Below are positions 42,403 through 51,760 of a DNA stretch of 64,000 nucleotides, in pieces; within the stretch, counting starts at the first letter, position 1, and every line of letters begins with the position of its first letter. Origin of the DNA: Andreprevotia lacus DSM 23236 (GTDB lineage Bacteria; Pseudomonadota; Gammaproteobacteria; Burkholderiales; Chitinibacteraceae). Under the pieces are notes generated by a model. The model saw only the letters and a program-made list of their open reading frames with translations. It searched no databases and was not told where the DNA came from. The position numbers and the translations under genes are program-made. The stretch is taken from contig NZ_FWXD01000017.1 in assembly GCF_900176275.1 (NCBI RefSeq), positions 21,975-85,974 of the forward strand, given 5' to 3'.

Positions 42403-43974
42403 TCAGTGTCCGCCGCCCGCGCCCGCTGCTGCGCCGAACGGTGGCTTGGTGCGCCAGACGAAGAAGATCAGCAGGAAGAAGATGATGCCGGTCAGCCAGA
42501 ACATCTCGCTGGTGGCAATCTGAAATGCCTGCTGGTTGATCACTGCCTCAATGCGGCCGTACGACGCGCTCTCCGACAGGCCCAGGCTTTGCAGCTTGCT
42601 CACGTAGTCCGCGCTGGCGGCACTGCTGCCGGTAATGCGTTCGGCCAGCCGTGCGTGGTGGAAGCTGGCACGGTGGTCCCACATGAACACGATGATGGCC
42701 GTGGCAAAGCTGCCCGAGATGGTGCGGAAGAAGTTGGACAGGCCGGATGCGGCTGCCAGCTTCTCCGGCGGGATGCCGGACAGGATGATCTGGTTCACCG
42801 GGATGAAGAAGCAAGCCACACCGATACCCTGGATCAGACGCGGAATGATCACCTGATTGAATGCGGTATCGAGGTTGAAGCTGGCATACCAGAACATGGT
42901 GGCGCCAAATACCGCGAACGAGATCGACGCCACCACGCGCAGATTGAGCTTCTGGATGTTCTTGCCGATGATGGGCGACAGGAAGAACGCCAGCACGCCC
43001 ACCGGTGCGGTGGCGAGGCCAGACCAGGTGGCGGTGAAGCCCAGCACCGTCTGCAGCCACAACGGGAACAACACCGTACTGCCAAAGAAGCAGAACATGC
43101 CCAGGCTCAGCACCAGCACGCCATAGCGGAAGTTGTGCTGCTTGAGCAGCGACAGGTCCACCGCCGGGTGTTCATCGGTCAGCTCCCAGATCACCAGGAA
43201 GGTCAACGCCACGACGGCAATGATGGCCAGCGCCAGGATGTAGGGACTGGAGAACCAGTCCATGTCATTGCCGTTGTCCAGCACCAGCTGCAGGCTGCCG
43301 ACGCCGACGAAGAGCAGGATCAGGCCGATGGTGTCGATCGGCTGCTTGGTGATCTTGGATTCACGACCCTTGAGCCCCGACATCACCAGCCAGCCGGCCA
43401 GGATGCCCACCGGGACGTTGATGTAGAAAATCCATGGCCAGTGATAGTTGTCGGTGATCCAGCCACCCAGCATGGGGCCGAAGATCGGTGCGACGATTAC
43501 CGTCATCGCCCATAGTGCGAGCGCGAGGCCCTTCTTTTCGGGCGGGTAGTTCTTCAGCATCAGCGCCTGCGACAGCGGCACCATGGGGCCGGACACCAGC
43601 CCCTGCATGAAGCGGAAGAACACCAGCGAGTGCAGGCTGTCCGCCATGCCGCACAGTGCCGACATGATGGTGAACAGCCATACCGAGATGACAAAGCAGC
43701 GCACTTCGCCAAAGCGGCGCGCAAGCCAGCCGGTCAGCGGTACCACGATGGCAGCGGCCAGACCGTAGGAGCTGATGGTCCATGTACCCTGGCTGGCCGA
43801 TGCGCCGAGGTCGCCGGCGATGTGTGGCACCGAGACGTTGACGATGGTGGTATCGAGTACTTCCATGAAGGTCGATACCGCCAGCGCCACGGTCAGCAGG
43901 GCCAGCTTGCCGCCGTGCAGCGGCGGCAGCTCGGCCGGCGGCGCGGCCGCCGGCCCTTTTGCAACTTCAGACAT
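42403..43974 (-). CDS. emrB: DHA2-family MFS efflux pump, EmrB-type
   Basis: This 523-residue, 14-helix drug:H+ antiporter carries the DHA2 hallmark LDTTIVNVSVPHIAGDL in helix 1 and motif A around GWLARRFGEVR. It works with a membrane-fusion protein and an outer-membrane channel, which lie directly upstream in the same operon, to expel hydrophobic toxicants across both membranes. It is 21 bp downstream of emrA and is the last gene of the marR-outer membrane factor-emrA-emrB operon. Confidence 0.95.
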   Translation of the reverse strand: MSEVAKGPAAAPPAELPPLHGGKLALLTVALAVSTFMEVLDTTIVNVSVPHIAGDLGASASQGTWTISSYGLAAAIVVPLTGWLARRFGEVRCFVISVWLFTIMSALCGMADSLHSLVFFRFMQGLVSGPMVPLSQALMLKNYPPEKKGLALALWAMTVIVAPIFGPMLGGWITDNYHWPWIFYINVPVGILAGWLVMSGLKGRESKITKQPIDTIGLILLFVGVGSLQLVLDNGNDMDWFSSPYILALAIIAVVALTFLVIWELTDEHPAVDLSLLKQHNFRYGVLVLSLGMFCFFGSTVLFPLWLQTVLGFTATWSGLATAPVGVLAFFLSPIIGKNIQKLNLRVVASISFAVFGATMFWYASFNLDTAFNQVIIPRLIQGIGVACFFIPVNQIILSGIPPEKLAAASGLSNFFRTISGSFATAIIVFMWDHRASFHHARLAERITGSSAASADYVSKLQSLGLSESASYGRIEAVINQQAFQIATSEMFWLTGIIFFLLIFFVWRTKPPFGAAAGAGGGH

Positions 43975-43995
43975 GAGTCGGTGCTCCGGCTGGAC

Positions 43996-45150
43996 TTAGC
44001 GGTGGCCTGCGTTCTTGGCGATGATGGCGTCGGCGGTGGCTTCGGCCTCGGTCAGCGGCTGCTCGAAAGCCTTGGTTTCCATCACGGTATCGTTGCTCGG
44101 GTTGGAGGCCAGCACTGCGCCGTCGCGGTTGTGCGTGTCAACGGTGACGACGGTGGACAAGCCGATGCGCAGCGGGTGTTCCGTCAGTTGCTGCGGGTCA
44201 AGCTGGATGCGCACCGGTACGCGCTGCACCACCTTGATCCAGTTGCCGGTGGCGTTCTGTGCCGGCAGCAGCGAGAACGCGCTGCCCGTGCCGGCCGACA
44301 GACCCACCACCTTGCCGGTGTACTCGACCTTGCTGCCGTACACGTCGGCTTCGATTTTGGCCGGCTGGCCGATGCGGATGTTCTTCAGCTCGGATTCCTT
44401 GAAGTTGGCATCCACCCACAGCTGGTTCAGGGGCACGATGGTCAGCAGCGTGGCACCCGGCGTAACGCGTGCGCCCACTTGCGCGCTGCGCTTGGCAATC
44501 TGGCCCGATACCGGTGCCACGATGGCGTTGCGGCGGGCAGCCAGCCATGCCTGCACATAGTTGGCCTTGGCGGCCAGCACGCTGGGGTGATCGGTCAGCT
44601 TCACGCCGTCGATACCGGCGCTGGCAGCTTCGTATTGCTTCTGTGCGGCGTCGAGCGCGGCCTGGGCAGAGGCTACGGCCTGCCTGGCGTGATCGACGTC
44701 TTCGGCCGACACGGCTTGCTCGGCCAGCAGCGGGGCGCGGCGGGCCAGGTCGTCCTTGGCCTTGGCCAGATCGACCTTCTTCTGCGCCAGAGTGGAATTG
44801 ACCTGCTCGGCATTGGCGTATTGCTGGCGCAGGCTGCGCACGGTTTCGCCCAGCTTGGCTTCGGCCTGGCGCAGCGACACGGTCGCATCGGCCGGGTCGA
44901 GCTTGATCACGTCCTGGCCGGCTTTCACGTATTGGGTTTCGTCGGCGCGGATTTCGGTAATGGTGCCGCTGACCTGCGAGGTCAGCGCCACGGTGTTGCC
45001 GCCCACATAGGCGTTGTCGGTTTCTTCGCGCTGGCTCAGCACCTGGGTGTAATAGGCGGCATAGCCAATGCCGGCGATGACGAACAGGGCGGTGGCGCCC
45101 AGCATCAGCGGCTTGCGACGATTATTGTTCGGGGTGGTTTCGGTAGTCAT
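43996..45150 (-). CDS. emrA: HlyD/EmrA-type periplasmic adaptor
   Basis: This 384-residue membrane-fusion protein has a short cytoplasmic start, a single helix (PLMLGATALFVIAGIGYAAYY), a lipoyl half-motif, a long coiled-coil hairpin (about 100-205), a second lipoyl half (APVSGQIAKRSAQVGARVTPG) and beta-barrel domains. It links EmrB to the outer-membrane channel. I chose ATG 45150, since the start then lies just before the cytoplasmic tail; upstream codons overlap the neighbouring gene. Confidence 0.95.
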   Translation of the reverse strand: MTTETTPNNNRRKPLMLGATALFVIAGIGYAAYYTQVLSQREETDNAYVGGNTVALTSQVSGTITEIRADETQYVKAGQDVIKLDPADATVSLRQAEAKLGETVRSLRQQYANAEQVNSTLAQKKVDLAKAKDDLARRAPLLAEQAVSAEDVDHARQAVASAQAALDAAQKQYEAASAGIDGVKLTDHPSVLAAKANYVQAWLAARRNAIVAPVSGQIAKRSAQVGARVTPGATLLTIVPLNQLWVDANFKESELKNIRIGQPAKIEADVYGSKVEYTGKVVGLSAGTGSAFSLLPAQNATGNWIKVVQRVPVRIQLDPQQLTEHPLRIGLSTVVTVDTHNRDGAVLASNPSNDTVMETKAFEQPLTEAEATADAIIAKNAGHR

Positions 45151-45187
45151 GCTGGCTCCGGGTAGCTCGGTGATGGCGCTGTATGTG

Positions 45188-46636
45188 TTATTCGGCGGCT
45201 GCGGTCTGGGCCGGGGCGGAATAGCCGCCACCCAGTGCGCGGGTCAGTGCAATGTCGGTGTCGAGGCGGGCCTGCTGCAGTTGCAGTGCCAGGTCACGCT
45301 GGCCCAGTACGGCCAGCTGTGCCTGGATTTGCGCGCTGCGGTCCACCAGCCCGGTTTTCAGGCGGGCGGTGGCGGCCTTGAGCTGGGCATCTGCCGCGCG
45401 TTGGCCATCGGCTTGCGCGCGGGTTTGAGCTTCCAGCCCTTGCGCGGCGACGATCTGTTGCGCCACGTCGCGCACCGCATTCACCAGTGCCTGGTTGTAG
45501 TCGGCAATCGCTTCGTCACGCTTGGCGCGCTGTGTGCCAAGCTGGGCGGCCAGGCGACCGCTGTCGAAGATGGGCAGGCTGATCGACGGCATGAACGACG
45601 CGGCACGGCTTTCCCAGTTGATCAGATTGCTGGTGTCGATCGAATCAAGGCCGAAGCTGGCGCTGATTTCGATGGTCGGATAGAACGCGGCCTTGGCCGA
45701 TTCGATGCGCGACAGATTGGATTCAACACGCCAGCGCGCCGCCTGCAGGTCGGCACGGTGTGCCAGCAGCGCAAAGCCCAGCGAGGCCGGTGCGGCCGAA
45801 TCGGCCTTGGGCAGCGGGCGGGCCTTCAGGTCGGCCAGTGCCTTGGCATCGCCACCGATCAGCGCGCGCAGTGCTTCGCGGTCCTGGCCGGCTTGCGATT
45901 CGAGCATGGCGATCTGGCGGTCGGTGACGGCAAGATCACCCTGCGCGGCCTGGCGGGTAGTGATCGGGTCCAGACCACGATCAACGCGCTTCTTGCGCAG
46001 CTCGTTCAGCGCCACTTGCTGGCTGCGCTGTTCGCGCAGCACGGCAAGGCGGGCCCAGTCGGCCTGCAGCTTGTAATAGGTCTGCGCCACCGTGGCGGCC
46101 AGCACCTGCTCGGCTTGGGCCAGATCGGCGCGGTTGGCGTTCACGTCACCCACGGCAGCGGCAATCGCCGCCTTGTGCTTGCCCCAGAAGTCGAAGTCAT
46201 AGCTGGCGCGCAGGGTGGCCGAGTAATCGGTAAACCAGGTGCCGCCGATCGGGGGCGGGAACATGCCGTTGGCCGAGTAGCGCTGGCGGTTGATGGCGGC
46301 ATCTGCCGTCACGTTCAGGCCATCGGCCGCGTGCTGGGTGGCGACGGCGGCTTCGGCAGTGCGCACGCGTGTTGCGGTGGTGGCCAGGCTGGGGGCGTCT
46401 TTCAGCGCAGCATCGATCAGGCCGGTGAGCTGGGCATCGTCATAACGTGTCCACCAGCGTGCGGCCGGCCAGCCTTCGCGCGCCAGCTTGATGCCGCTGG
46501 CCAGCTGCACGCCGGCTGCATCGCGTTGCTGCAGCGTGTCACTTTCCGGCGGAATGGCCGCACATGCCGCCAGCAGCAGGGCGATGGCCAGTGGCGTCAA
46601 TACAGACGGCAATTTATTGATCTTTAAATAATTCAT
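45188..46636 (-). CDS. NodT/OprM-type outer-membrane efflux lipoprotein
   Basis: This 482-residue outer-membrane factor has a lipoprotein signal with lipobox LLAAC (Cys25). Two TolC-like repeats follow, with WWTRYDDAQLTGLIDAAL typical of the NodT family and ASYDFDFWGKHKAAIAAA marking the barrel strand. It forms the trimeric channel for the EmrAB pump encoded next to it; emrA begins 37 bp downstream. Confidence 0.95.
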   Translation of the reverse strand: MNYLKINKLPSVLTPLAIALLLAACAAIPPESDTLQQRDAAGVQLASGIKLAREGWPAARWWTRYDDAQLTGLIDAALKDAPSLATTATRVRTAEAAVATQHAADGLNVTADAAINRQRYSANGMFPPPIGGTWFTDYSATLRASYDFDFWGKHKAAIAAAVGDVNANRADLAQAEQVLAATVAQTYYKLQADWARLAVLREQRSQQVALNELRKKRVDRGLDPITTRQAAQGDLAVTDRQIAMLESQAGQDREALRALIGGDAKALADLKARPLPKADSAAPASLGFALLAHRADLQAARWRVESNLSRIESAKAAFYPTIEISASFGLDSIDTSNLINWESRAASFMPSISLPIFDSGRLAAQLGTQRAKRDEAIADYNQALVNAVRDVAQQIVAAQGLEAQTRAQADGQRAADAQLKAATARLKTGLVDRSAQIQAQLAVLGQRDLALQLQQARLDTDIALTRALGGGYSAPAQTAAAE

Positions 46637-46709
46637 TTTTTAACCACCAGGATAAAAAAAGGGGCCGGAACCGGCTGGGGCCAATCCCGGGATATCTGAT
46701 AGGGCTTTG

Positions 46710-47231
46710 CTATTCCAGCTCGCTCAGCACGCGCTTGAGCAGGCTCTCCAGCGTGTCGCGCTCGGCTTCGTTCAAGGTGTTGAACACCATATGAACGCGG
46801 TTGCGCAAAATCGGTAACAGTTGGCGCACGTTGTCGTCGCCACCGCTGGCCAGACGCAGGTCGACGCGGCGGCGGTCATCCGGATTGGGCGCGCGTTCCA
46901 GCAGGCCCTTGGCCACCAGTTCGTCGCAGATGCGCGTAACGTTGGCGCGCGATTCGCCGGTGGCCTCGGCCAGTTGCGACGGATTCAGCGTTGAATGGCA
47001 CTGGCTGAACAGCATCATCAGTGCGGTAAAGCTCACCGGGTTGAGGTCATGCTCGCGCAGCGCATCGGTCATACGGGCGTGCAGGCCGGCGTAAACATGC
47101 TTGATCAGGTGCGTGAGCAGCACGTTCTGCCGGGTGGCGTCTGCCTCCGGGTCCTGCATGCGCTGGCAGACCTGATCGATTTTGTCCTCGGTCGACTTGA
47201 AGCTGGCCGGGGTGATGTAATGTTTGTTCAT
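46710..47231 (-). CDS. MarR-family repressor of the efflux operon
   Basis: This 173-residue winged-helix regulator has its DNA-binding core at LNPSQLAEATGESRANVTRICDELVAKGLL (key part SRANVTRICDELVAKG) followed by the wing PNPDDRRRVDLRL. By position and by analogy with EmrR/MprA it should repress its own operon until a drug ligand binds. ATG 47231 is chosen; an inverted repeat that could be its operator overlaps the region just upstream. It is the first gene of the leftward four-gene operon. Confidence 0.93.
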   Translation of the reverse strand: MNKHYITPASFKSTEDKIDQVCQRMQDPEADATRQNVLLTHLIKHVYAGLHARMTDALREHDLNPVSFTALMMLFSQCHSTLNPSQLAEATGESRANVTRICDELVAKGLLERAPNPDDRRRVDLRLASGGDDNVRQLLPILRNRVHMVFNTLNEAERDTLESLLKRVLSELE

Positions 47232-47235
47232 GAAT

Positions 47236-47259
47236 AAATAGTACATTTTTTAACTATTT
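47236..47259. promoter_or_regulatory. Probable MarR operator
   Basis: AAATAGT (47236-47242) and ACTATTT (47253-47259) form a perfect 7-bp inverted repeat with a 10-bp AT-rich spacer, 4 bp upstream of the marR start codon. The site would cover the ribosome-binding region or the transcription start, which suits autorepression. Confidence 0.6.
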
Positions 47260-47319
47260 TTTTGCAACTGCTTTTTTCGACCGTTCGTCGTGTTGCCGAT
47301 GGGGGTGTAGAAGGCAGTT

Positions 47320-47338
47320 GGGCGCCTGAACGGCGCCC
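47320..47338. terminator. GC hairpin behind the MFS gene
   Basis: GGGCGCC and GGCGCCC pair perfectly around TGAAC, 9 bp behind the stop of the leftward MFS gene. No T run follows, so it may only protect the 3' end. Confidence 0.45.
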
Positions 47339-47347
47339 GGAGGGGAA

Positions 47348-48874
47348 TCAGCGCAGTGCGCGCTGCAGCAACGCGACCGTGCCGGCAATTGCAGCAAGCA
47401 CCGCCAGCCCGACAAACACATGATCGCTGGCGATCAGTGAGGCCTGCCGGTCGATTTCTGCCGACCATTGCGCCAGCGTGGCGGTGCTGATGCCACCGGG
47501 CTGGAAGGCGTCCAGCGTGGCATGGTCGAAGCGGCTGACCAGATCGGTGCGTGCCTCGGCGCGTACGTCCTGCAGCAGCAGGCTGGTCATGCCCAGGCCC
47601 AGCGCGCTGGCCACCTCGCGCATGATGTTTTTCAGCTGATAGGCATGGGCGAAGTCGGCTTCGTCAAAGTCCAGATAGGTCATGCTGGCCACCTGCACCA
47701 TGATGAGTACGAAGGTGGTGCCCTGCAACAGGATGGCCGGCACGATGACCTGCGTTGAAGCGCCCGGCATGGCGGCATGCGCCAGCCACAGGCAGACCAG
47801 CACCAGAACGGCAAAGCCGGCGGCAATCACGCGCCGTTTGCCGAACACGCGCGGAAACTGCCAGGTGTGGATCACGGTGCAGCACACGGTGGCCAGCCCG
47901 CCCAGGGTCAGCAGCAGGCCGGTGGTAGCAAAGTCATAGCCCAGCCCGTCCTGCAGGAAGGACGACAGCAGAAAGCTCCAGCAGCCATTGATCAGATAGA
48001 ACAGGCCGTAAAAGCCCAGCCCGGCCAGATAGCGGCGGCTGCCCAGCCGGCGCACGTCCAGCCACGGGTCGGGGTGGCGGTGCAGTCGCGCGGCGATGAA
48101 GGCAACAATGGCGGCGCCGGCCAGCATCCACGGCACCAGCCCGGCCACGCCGCCGGGGCGCAGATAGCGCAGGTCTTGCAGACCATGCAGCAACAGCAGC
48201 GCACCCAATCCCATGGCCAGCACGGCCGGCCAGTCCAGATGGCCGACGGCGCGCTCGCCCGGTGCATGCGTGCGGCGCGGGTAAAGCAGCCACACCAGTG
48301 GCAGCAGCAGCGCTGCCGCGCCGGCCTGCAGCAGGAACACGCTGCTCCAGCCCTCGCGCATCACCAGCTCGGCCGAAATCCACGGCGCGACGGCCATCAT
48401 GCCGTTGGCGCCGATGCCAAAGCCCCAGAACAGCGCCAGCCGTTCTTTGGGCTGGCTGACCACCTGCACGATCACGCGTGCCGCGGTGAACAAGCCGCCA
48501 CCGCCCAGCCCCTGCAGCACGCGCGCCAGCACCAGCTGAGAGATATTGTCCGACATCGCACAGGCCAGCGAGCCAGCCACGAAAACAGCCAAAGACAGCA
48601 AGGTGTAGCTGCGGTAGCTGATGCGCTGCGCCAGCCGGCCGATCACCAGATTGGCGACGATGGCCGATGCGGCATAGGCGCTGATGGCCCACAGGTATTC
48701 CTCGGGCGAGGCATGCACGCCGCCCCGGATATGGCTGCCGGCAATGCCTATCATCGCGGCGGCAATGAAATCGATGCCGGTGACCAGCCCGGCAACCAGA
48801 CCAAACAGATAAACCCGGATGCGCCCCATTTCCGGGTGTCTGGCAAGCATGGGGGCAGAGATCGCAGTATTCAT
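47348..48874 (-). CDS. MFS transporter, DHA2-like
   Basis: This 508-residue protein of about 14 helices belongs to the DHA2-type drug/H+ antiporters: GIDFIAAAMIGIAGSHI at helix 1, motif A region NLVIGRLAQRISYRSY, and LQGLGGGGLFTAARVIVQVV in helix 4-5. It stands alone (no adaptor) and is divergent from a LysR regulator 63 bp away, which probably controls it. The substrate is unknown. Confidence 0.9.
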   Translation of the reverse strand: MNTAISAPMLARHPEMGRIRVYLFGLVAGLVTGIDFIAAAMIGIAGSHIRGGVHASPEEYLWAISAYAASAIVANLVIGRLAQRISYRSYTLLSLAVFVAGSLACAMSDNISQLVLARVLQGLGGGGLFTAARVIVQVVSQPKERLALFWGFGIGANGMMAVAPWISAELVMREGWSSVFLLQAGAAALLLPLVWLLYPRRTHAPGERAVGHLDWPAVLAMGLGALLLLHGLQDLRYLRPGGVAGLVPWMLAGAAIVAFIAARLHRHPDPWLDVRRLGSRRYLAGLGFYGLFYLINGCWSFLLSSFLQDGLGYDFATTGLLLTLGGLATVCCTVIHTWQFPRVFGKRRVIAAGFAVLVLVCLWLAHAAMPGASTQVIVPAILLQGTTFVLIMVQVASMTYLDFDEADFAHAYQLKNIMREVASALGLGMTSLLLQDVRAEARTDLVSRFDHATLDAFQPGGISTATLAQWSAEIDRQASLIASDHVFVGLAVLAAIAGTVALLQRALR

Positions 48875-48937
48875 CCATGCACGCTATATTGTATTCATGG
48901 CTGGATAAATGCCGCTTTGTGGAATGATTGTTCATCC

Positions 48938-49834
48938 ATGCGAACAAACGACTGGAATGACTGGTATGTCTTTGCCACGGTGGCGCAGCTGGGCAGTTTT
49001 ACCCGTGCTGCGGCGCGGCTGGAGCTGCCCAAGTCGTCGACCAGCCTGGCGGTGGCGCGGCTGGAAAAGAAACTGGGCCAGCGCCTGCTGGAGCGCAGCA
49101 CGCGCACCTTGCGGCTGACCGAGCAGGGGCAGGCACTGCTGGACGATATCGCGCCGCTGTTTGCCCAGCTGGATGACGTGGCCGACGGCGTGACCGCGCA
49201 GGGTGATACGCCGCGCGGACTGCTGCGCATCGCCGCGCCGTACGAGTTCGGCATGCTGCAGCTGGGCGAGGCGGTCTGCGCGCTGATGGCGCAGCATGCC
49301 GGGCTGAGCATCGATGTGGACGTGAGTAGCGGTCCGGTTGATCCGCTGTCGGCCGGCTACGACATCACCTTTGCCGTCACCGCCCAGCCATTGCCGGATT
49401 CCAGTCGCGTGGCCAAGCGCGTGTTCAGTGTGGCGCGTGGCTTGTATGCCGCACCGTCGCTGCTGCGTCGCTACGGCCAGCCGGCCGACATTGCGGCGCT
49501 GGCCGAATGGCCGACCATTGCCAACCCGCATGAAACCGAATGGCAGTTTGAGGATGCTGCCGGCAACCGCGCCGCACTGGCGCTGGCGCCGCGGCTGCGC
49601 TCGCCCAATGCCGGCCTGCGCCTGCAAGCCACGCTGGCGGGACTGGGGGCGAGCATGATTGCGCAAACCTATTACGACAGCCAGGTAAAGCCGCGCCAGC
49701 TGGTGCAGGTGTTGCCGCACTGGCAACCCGACCCGCTGCGCGTCTATGCCTTCATGCCGGCGCGGCGGCTGACCCCGGCCAAGACACGTGTGTTCATGGA
49801 CGCGCTGGAGCATTGGTTGCGCCCGCCTGAATGA
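48938..49834 (+). CDS. LysR-family regulator divergent from the MFS transporter
   Basis: This 298-residue regulator has an N-terminal winged helix DWYVFATVAQLGSFTRAAAR with LPKSSTSLAVARLEKKLGQR recognition helix and a substrate-binding domain of the CrgA/AaeR-like subgroup (GDTPRGLLRIAAPYEFG). The short shared gap contains repeated GTATTCAT and related CATCCATG sequences that could be its binding sites. A much longer open frame upstream is antisense to the MFS gene; ATG 48938 is the family start. Confidence 0.93.
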   Translation: MRTNDWNDWYVFATVAQLGSFTRAAARLELPKSSTSLAVARLEKKLGQRLLERSTRTLRLTEQGQALLDDIAPLFAQLDDVADGVTAQGDTPRGLLRIAAPYEFGMLQLGEAVCALMAQHAGLSIDVDVSSGPVDPLSAGYDITFAVTAQPLPDSSRVAKRVFSVARGLYAAPSLLRRYGQPADIAALAEWPTIANPHETEWQFEDAAGNRAALALAPRLRSPNAGLRLQATLAGLGASMIAQTYYDSQVKPRQLVQVLPHWQPDPLRVYAFMPARRLTPAKTRVFMDALEHWLRPPE

Positions 49835-49909
49835 CGGCAGTGCGAAAAGCGCAAAATCGGACAAGCGACTGCGGGCATGCTCGGTGAGTCTATCCCTGCC
49901 GGAGCAAAC

Positions 49910-50920
49910 ATGGACCCACACAACCTGGCCGAAGAGCAGGCTGCCGATTACCAGCGCTATGCCATTGCCGGTACGCCTGATGAAATGGCGGCAACGCTGG
50001 CAGCCATTGCGGCACCGCTGGCGCCACCTCTGCAATTTCAGCAGGCAGGCTGGAGTACGCCGCAGCGCGACTATGCGCGCGCCTGCCGGGCGCTGACCGC
50101 CGAACTCTATCCGCAGCTGGTTGAGGAAATCGACGCCTATGCCGATGCGGCCCATGTCGCGCGTGACGACATGCTGTGGCATTACTCGCTGGGCGTAACC
50201 GGTGGCTGCAGCGCGGTGGCGGTGCGCACGCGCGACGGCATGGTGGTCGGGCGCAACTACGATTTCTTCTACTTTGAAAACCGCCGTCATTTGCTGACCA
50301 CCCGCCCGGCAGGTCGTTACGCCCACGTCGGCATGCATGACGGCCTGGCCGGTGGCCGCTTTGACGGCATGAATGAGCATGGTCTGTTCGTGTCGTTCAA
50401 CGGCGCGGGCGAGCATGCCGACCCGGCGCCGGTGGGGCTGACTTTCCACCATGTGGTGCGCTATCTGCTGGAGCGTTGCCGGTCGATGGCCGAAGCCCGC
50501 GCAGCGTTGCTGGAGCTGCCCATCAAGGAGGCCAAGAGCTATCTGCTGGTTGATGCTGGTGACGCCTGCGTGGTCGAGGCGCACACCAGCCGGCGCGCGG
50601 TGCGCGAGCTGGACGACAGCGGGCTGCTGCGCGTGACCAATCATTATCTGCACCCGGCCATGCAGCCGCTGTGCCCGCCCTGGCCTAACTCAGAGGCGCG
50701 CTTCGATGCGCTGGGCGCGCTGCAGCCGGCCCAAGGGGCGGAGGAGACCGTCGCGCAGCTGCGGGCATTGCTGGCCGGGCACGACGCGCCGCTGTGCGGC
50801 CACCAGGATGGTCTGGCGACGTTCTGGAGCGCAGTTGCCCAGCCGGCCACGGGTGAAATCAGCTATTGCCTGGGCGCGCCATGCCGCAATCCGTGGCTGG
50901 CGGCCGGGCCGTTGCGCTGA
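49910..50920 (+). CDS. C45-family (acyl-CoA:6-APA acyltransferase-like) Ntn hydrolase
   Basis: This 336-residue N-terminal-nucleophile-type enzyme carries the typical processing site near residue 100: GGCSAVAVRTRDGMVVGRNYDF, where Cys100 would become the nucleophile after self-cleavage, followed by FDGMNEHGLFVSFNGAG. The family cleaves or transfers amide-linked acyl groups (penicillin N, choline-like or N-acyl amino acid substrates). The actual substrate is unknown. No signal peptide is seen, so it acts in the cytosol. ATG 49910 follows GGAGC. It is 75 bp behind the LysR gene. Confidence 0.85.
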   Translation: MDPHNLAEEQAADYQRYAIAGTPDEMAATLAAIAAPLAPPLQFQQAGWSTPQRDYARACRALTAELYPQLVEEIDAYADAAHVARDDMLWHYSLGVTGGCSAVAVRTRDGMVVGRNYDFFYFENRRHLLTTRPAGRYAHVGMHDGLAGGRFDGMNEHGLFVSFNGAGEHADPAPVGLTFHHVVRYLLERCRSMAEARAALLELPIKEAKSYLLVDAGDACVVEAHTSRRAVRELDDSGLLRVTNHYLHPAMQPLCPPWPNSEARFDALGALQPAQGAEETVAQLRALLAGHDAPLCGHQDGLATFWSAVAQPATGEISYCLGAPCRNPWLAAGPLR

Positions 50921-50961
50921 CAGCGCTGTATCTCGCCCCGCCGGCGCGGTAAAGTGCCGGC

Positions 50962-51684
50962 ATGAGCAAGAAACTACCCCTATACCGCATCCTGCAGAAT
51001 CAAGGCTTTGGCACCCGCAAGGGCTGTCAGCTGATGATAGAAGAGGGCGACGTCAGCGTGGCTGGCGCAGTCATCACCAAGCCCAAGGCCGAGTTCGACC
51101 CGGCCGGGCTGGTGTTCAGCGTGTTCGATGAAGAATGGCTGTACCGCGAGCACCTCTACATTGCGCTGAACAAGCCGGCCAACTACGAATGCTCGCGCAA
51201 GCCGTCGCACCACCCCGGTGTGCATACGCTGCTGCCCGAGCAATTCACCTGGCGCGAAGTGCAGCCAGTGGGCCGGCTGGACCACGACACCACCGGCTTG
51301 CTGTTGCTGTCGGACGACGGCGCCTTCATCCACGCGCAAAGCCACCCCAAGCATCATCAACCCAAGGTCTATGTCGCCACCCTGGCACAGCCGGCCGACA
51401 GCAGCCTGACCGATCAATTGCTGGCCGGTGTGCAGCTGCACGACGAACCTGCGCCGCTGGCGGCGCAGGTGGCACGGCTGATCGACCCGCTGCATGTCGA
51501 GATCGTTATCGATCAGGGCAAATATCATCAGGTCAAGCGCATGCTGGCTGCGGCCGGCAACCATTGTGCAGCGCTGGCGCGCGTGCAGATCGGCGGGCTG
51601 ACGCTGGACGCGCTCGGGCTGGCCGAGGGGGAATGGTGCTATCTGGATGCGGAACAACTGGCGGTGCTGAACCGCGAGGATTGA
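50962..51684 (+). CDS. rsuA: 16S rRNA pseudouridine-516 synthase (RsuA family)
   Basis: This 240-residue pseudouridine synthase has an N-terminal S4-like RNA-binding domain (LYRILQNQGFGTRKGCQLMI) and a catalytic domain with Asp107 in GRLDHDTTGLLLLS and the family end GKYHQVKRMLAAAGNHCAALAR. RsuA converts U516 of 16S rRNA. RluE/RluF-type specificity is an alternative, but the S4 domain and length fit RsuA. A perfect bidirectional terminator follows. Confidence 0.9.
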   Translation: MSKKLPLYRILQNQGFGTRKGCQLMIEEGDVSVAGAVITKPKAEFDPAGLVFSVFDEEWLYREHLYIALNKPANYECSRKPSHHPGVHTLLPEQFTWREVQPVGRLDHDTTGLLLLSDDGAFIHAQSHPKHHQPKVYVATLAQPADSSLTDQLLAGVQLHDEPAPLAAQVARLIDPLHVEIVIDQGKYHQVKRMLAAAGNHCAALARVQIGGLTLDALGLAEGEWCYLDAEQLAVLNRED

Positions 51685-51709
51685 TGCACCGCTGGTTCGC
51701 GGGCAATAA

Positions 51710-51735
51710 AAAAACGGGGCGTCAGCCCCGTTTTT
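51710..51735. terminator. Bidirectional rho-independent terminator
   Basis: AAAAACGGGGC (51710-51720) and GCCCCGTTTTT (51725-51735) pair around GTCA. It serves the convergent rsuA and dsbA genes. Confidence 0.92.
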
Positions 51736-51760
51736 CATGTGTACCAACGGTTGGCAGTGC

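Noticed and set aside
47777..48937. Long N-terminal extension of the LysR gene
   Set aside because: It is antisense to the MFS gene; the LysR fold begins at 48938 with its own start codon.
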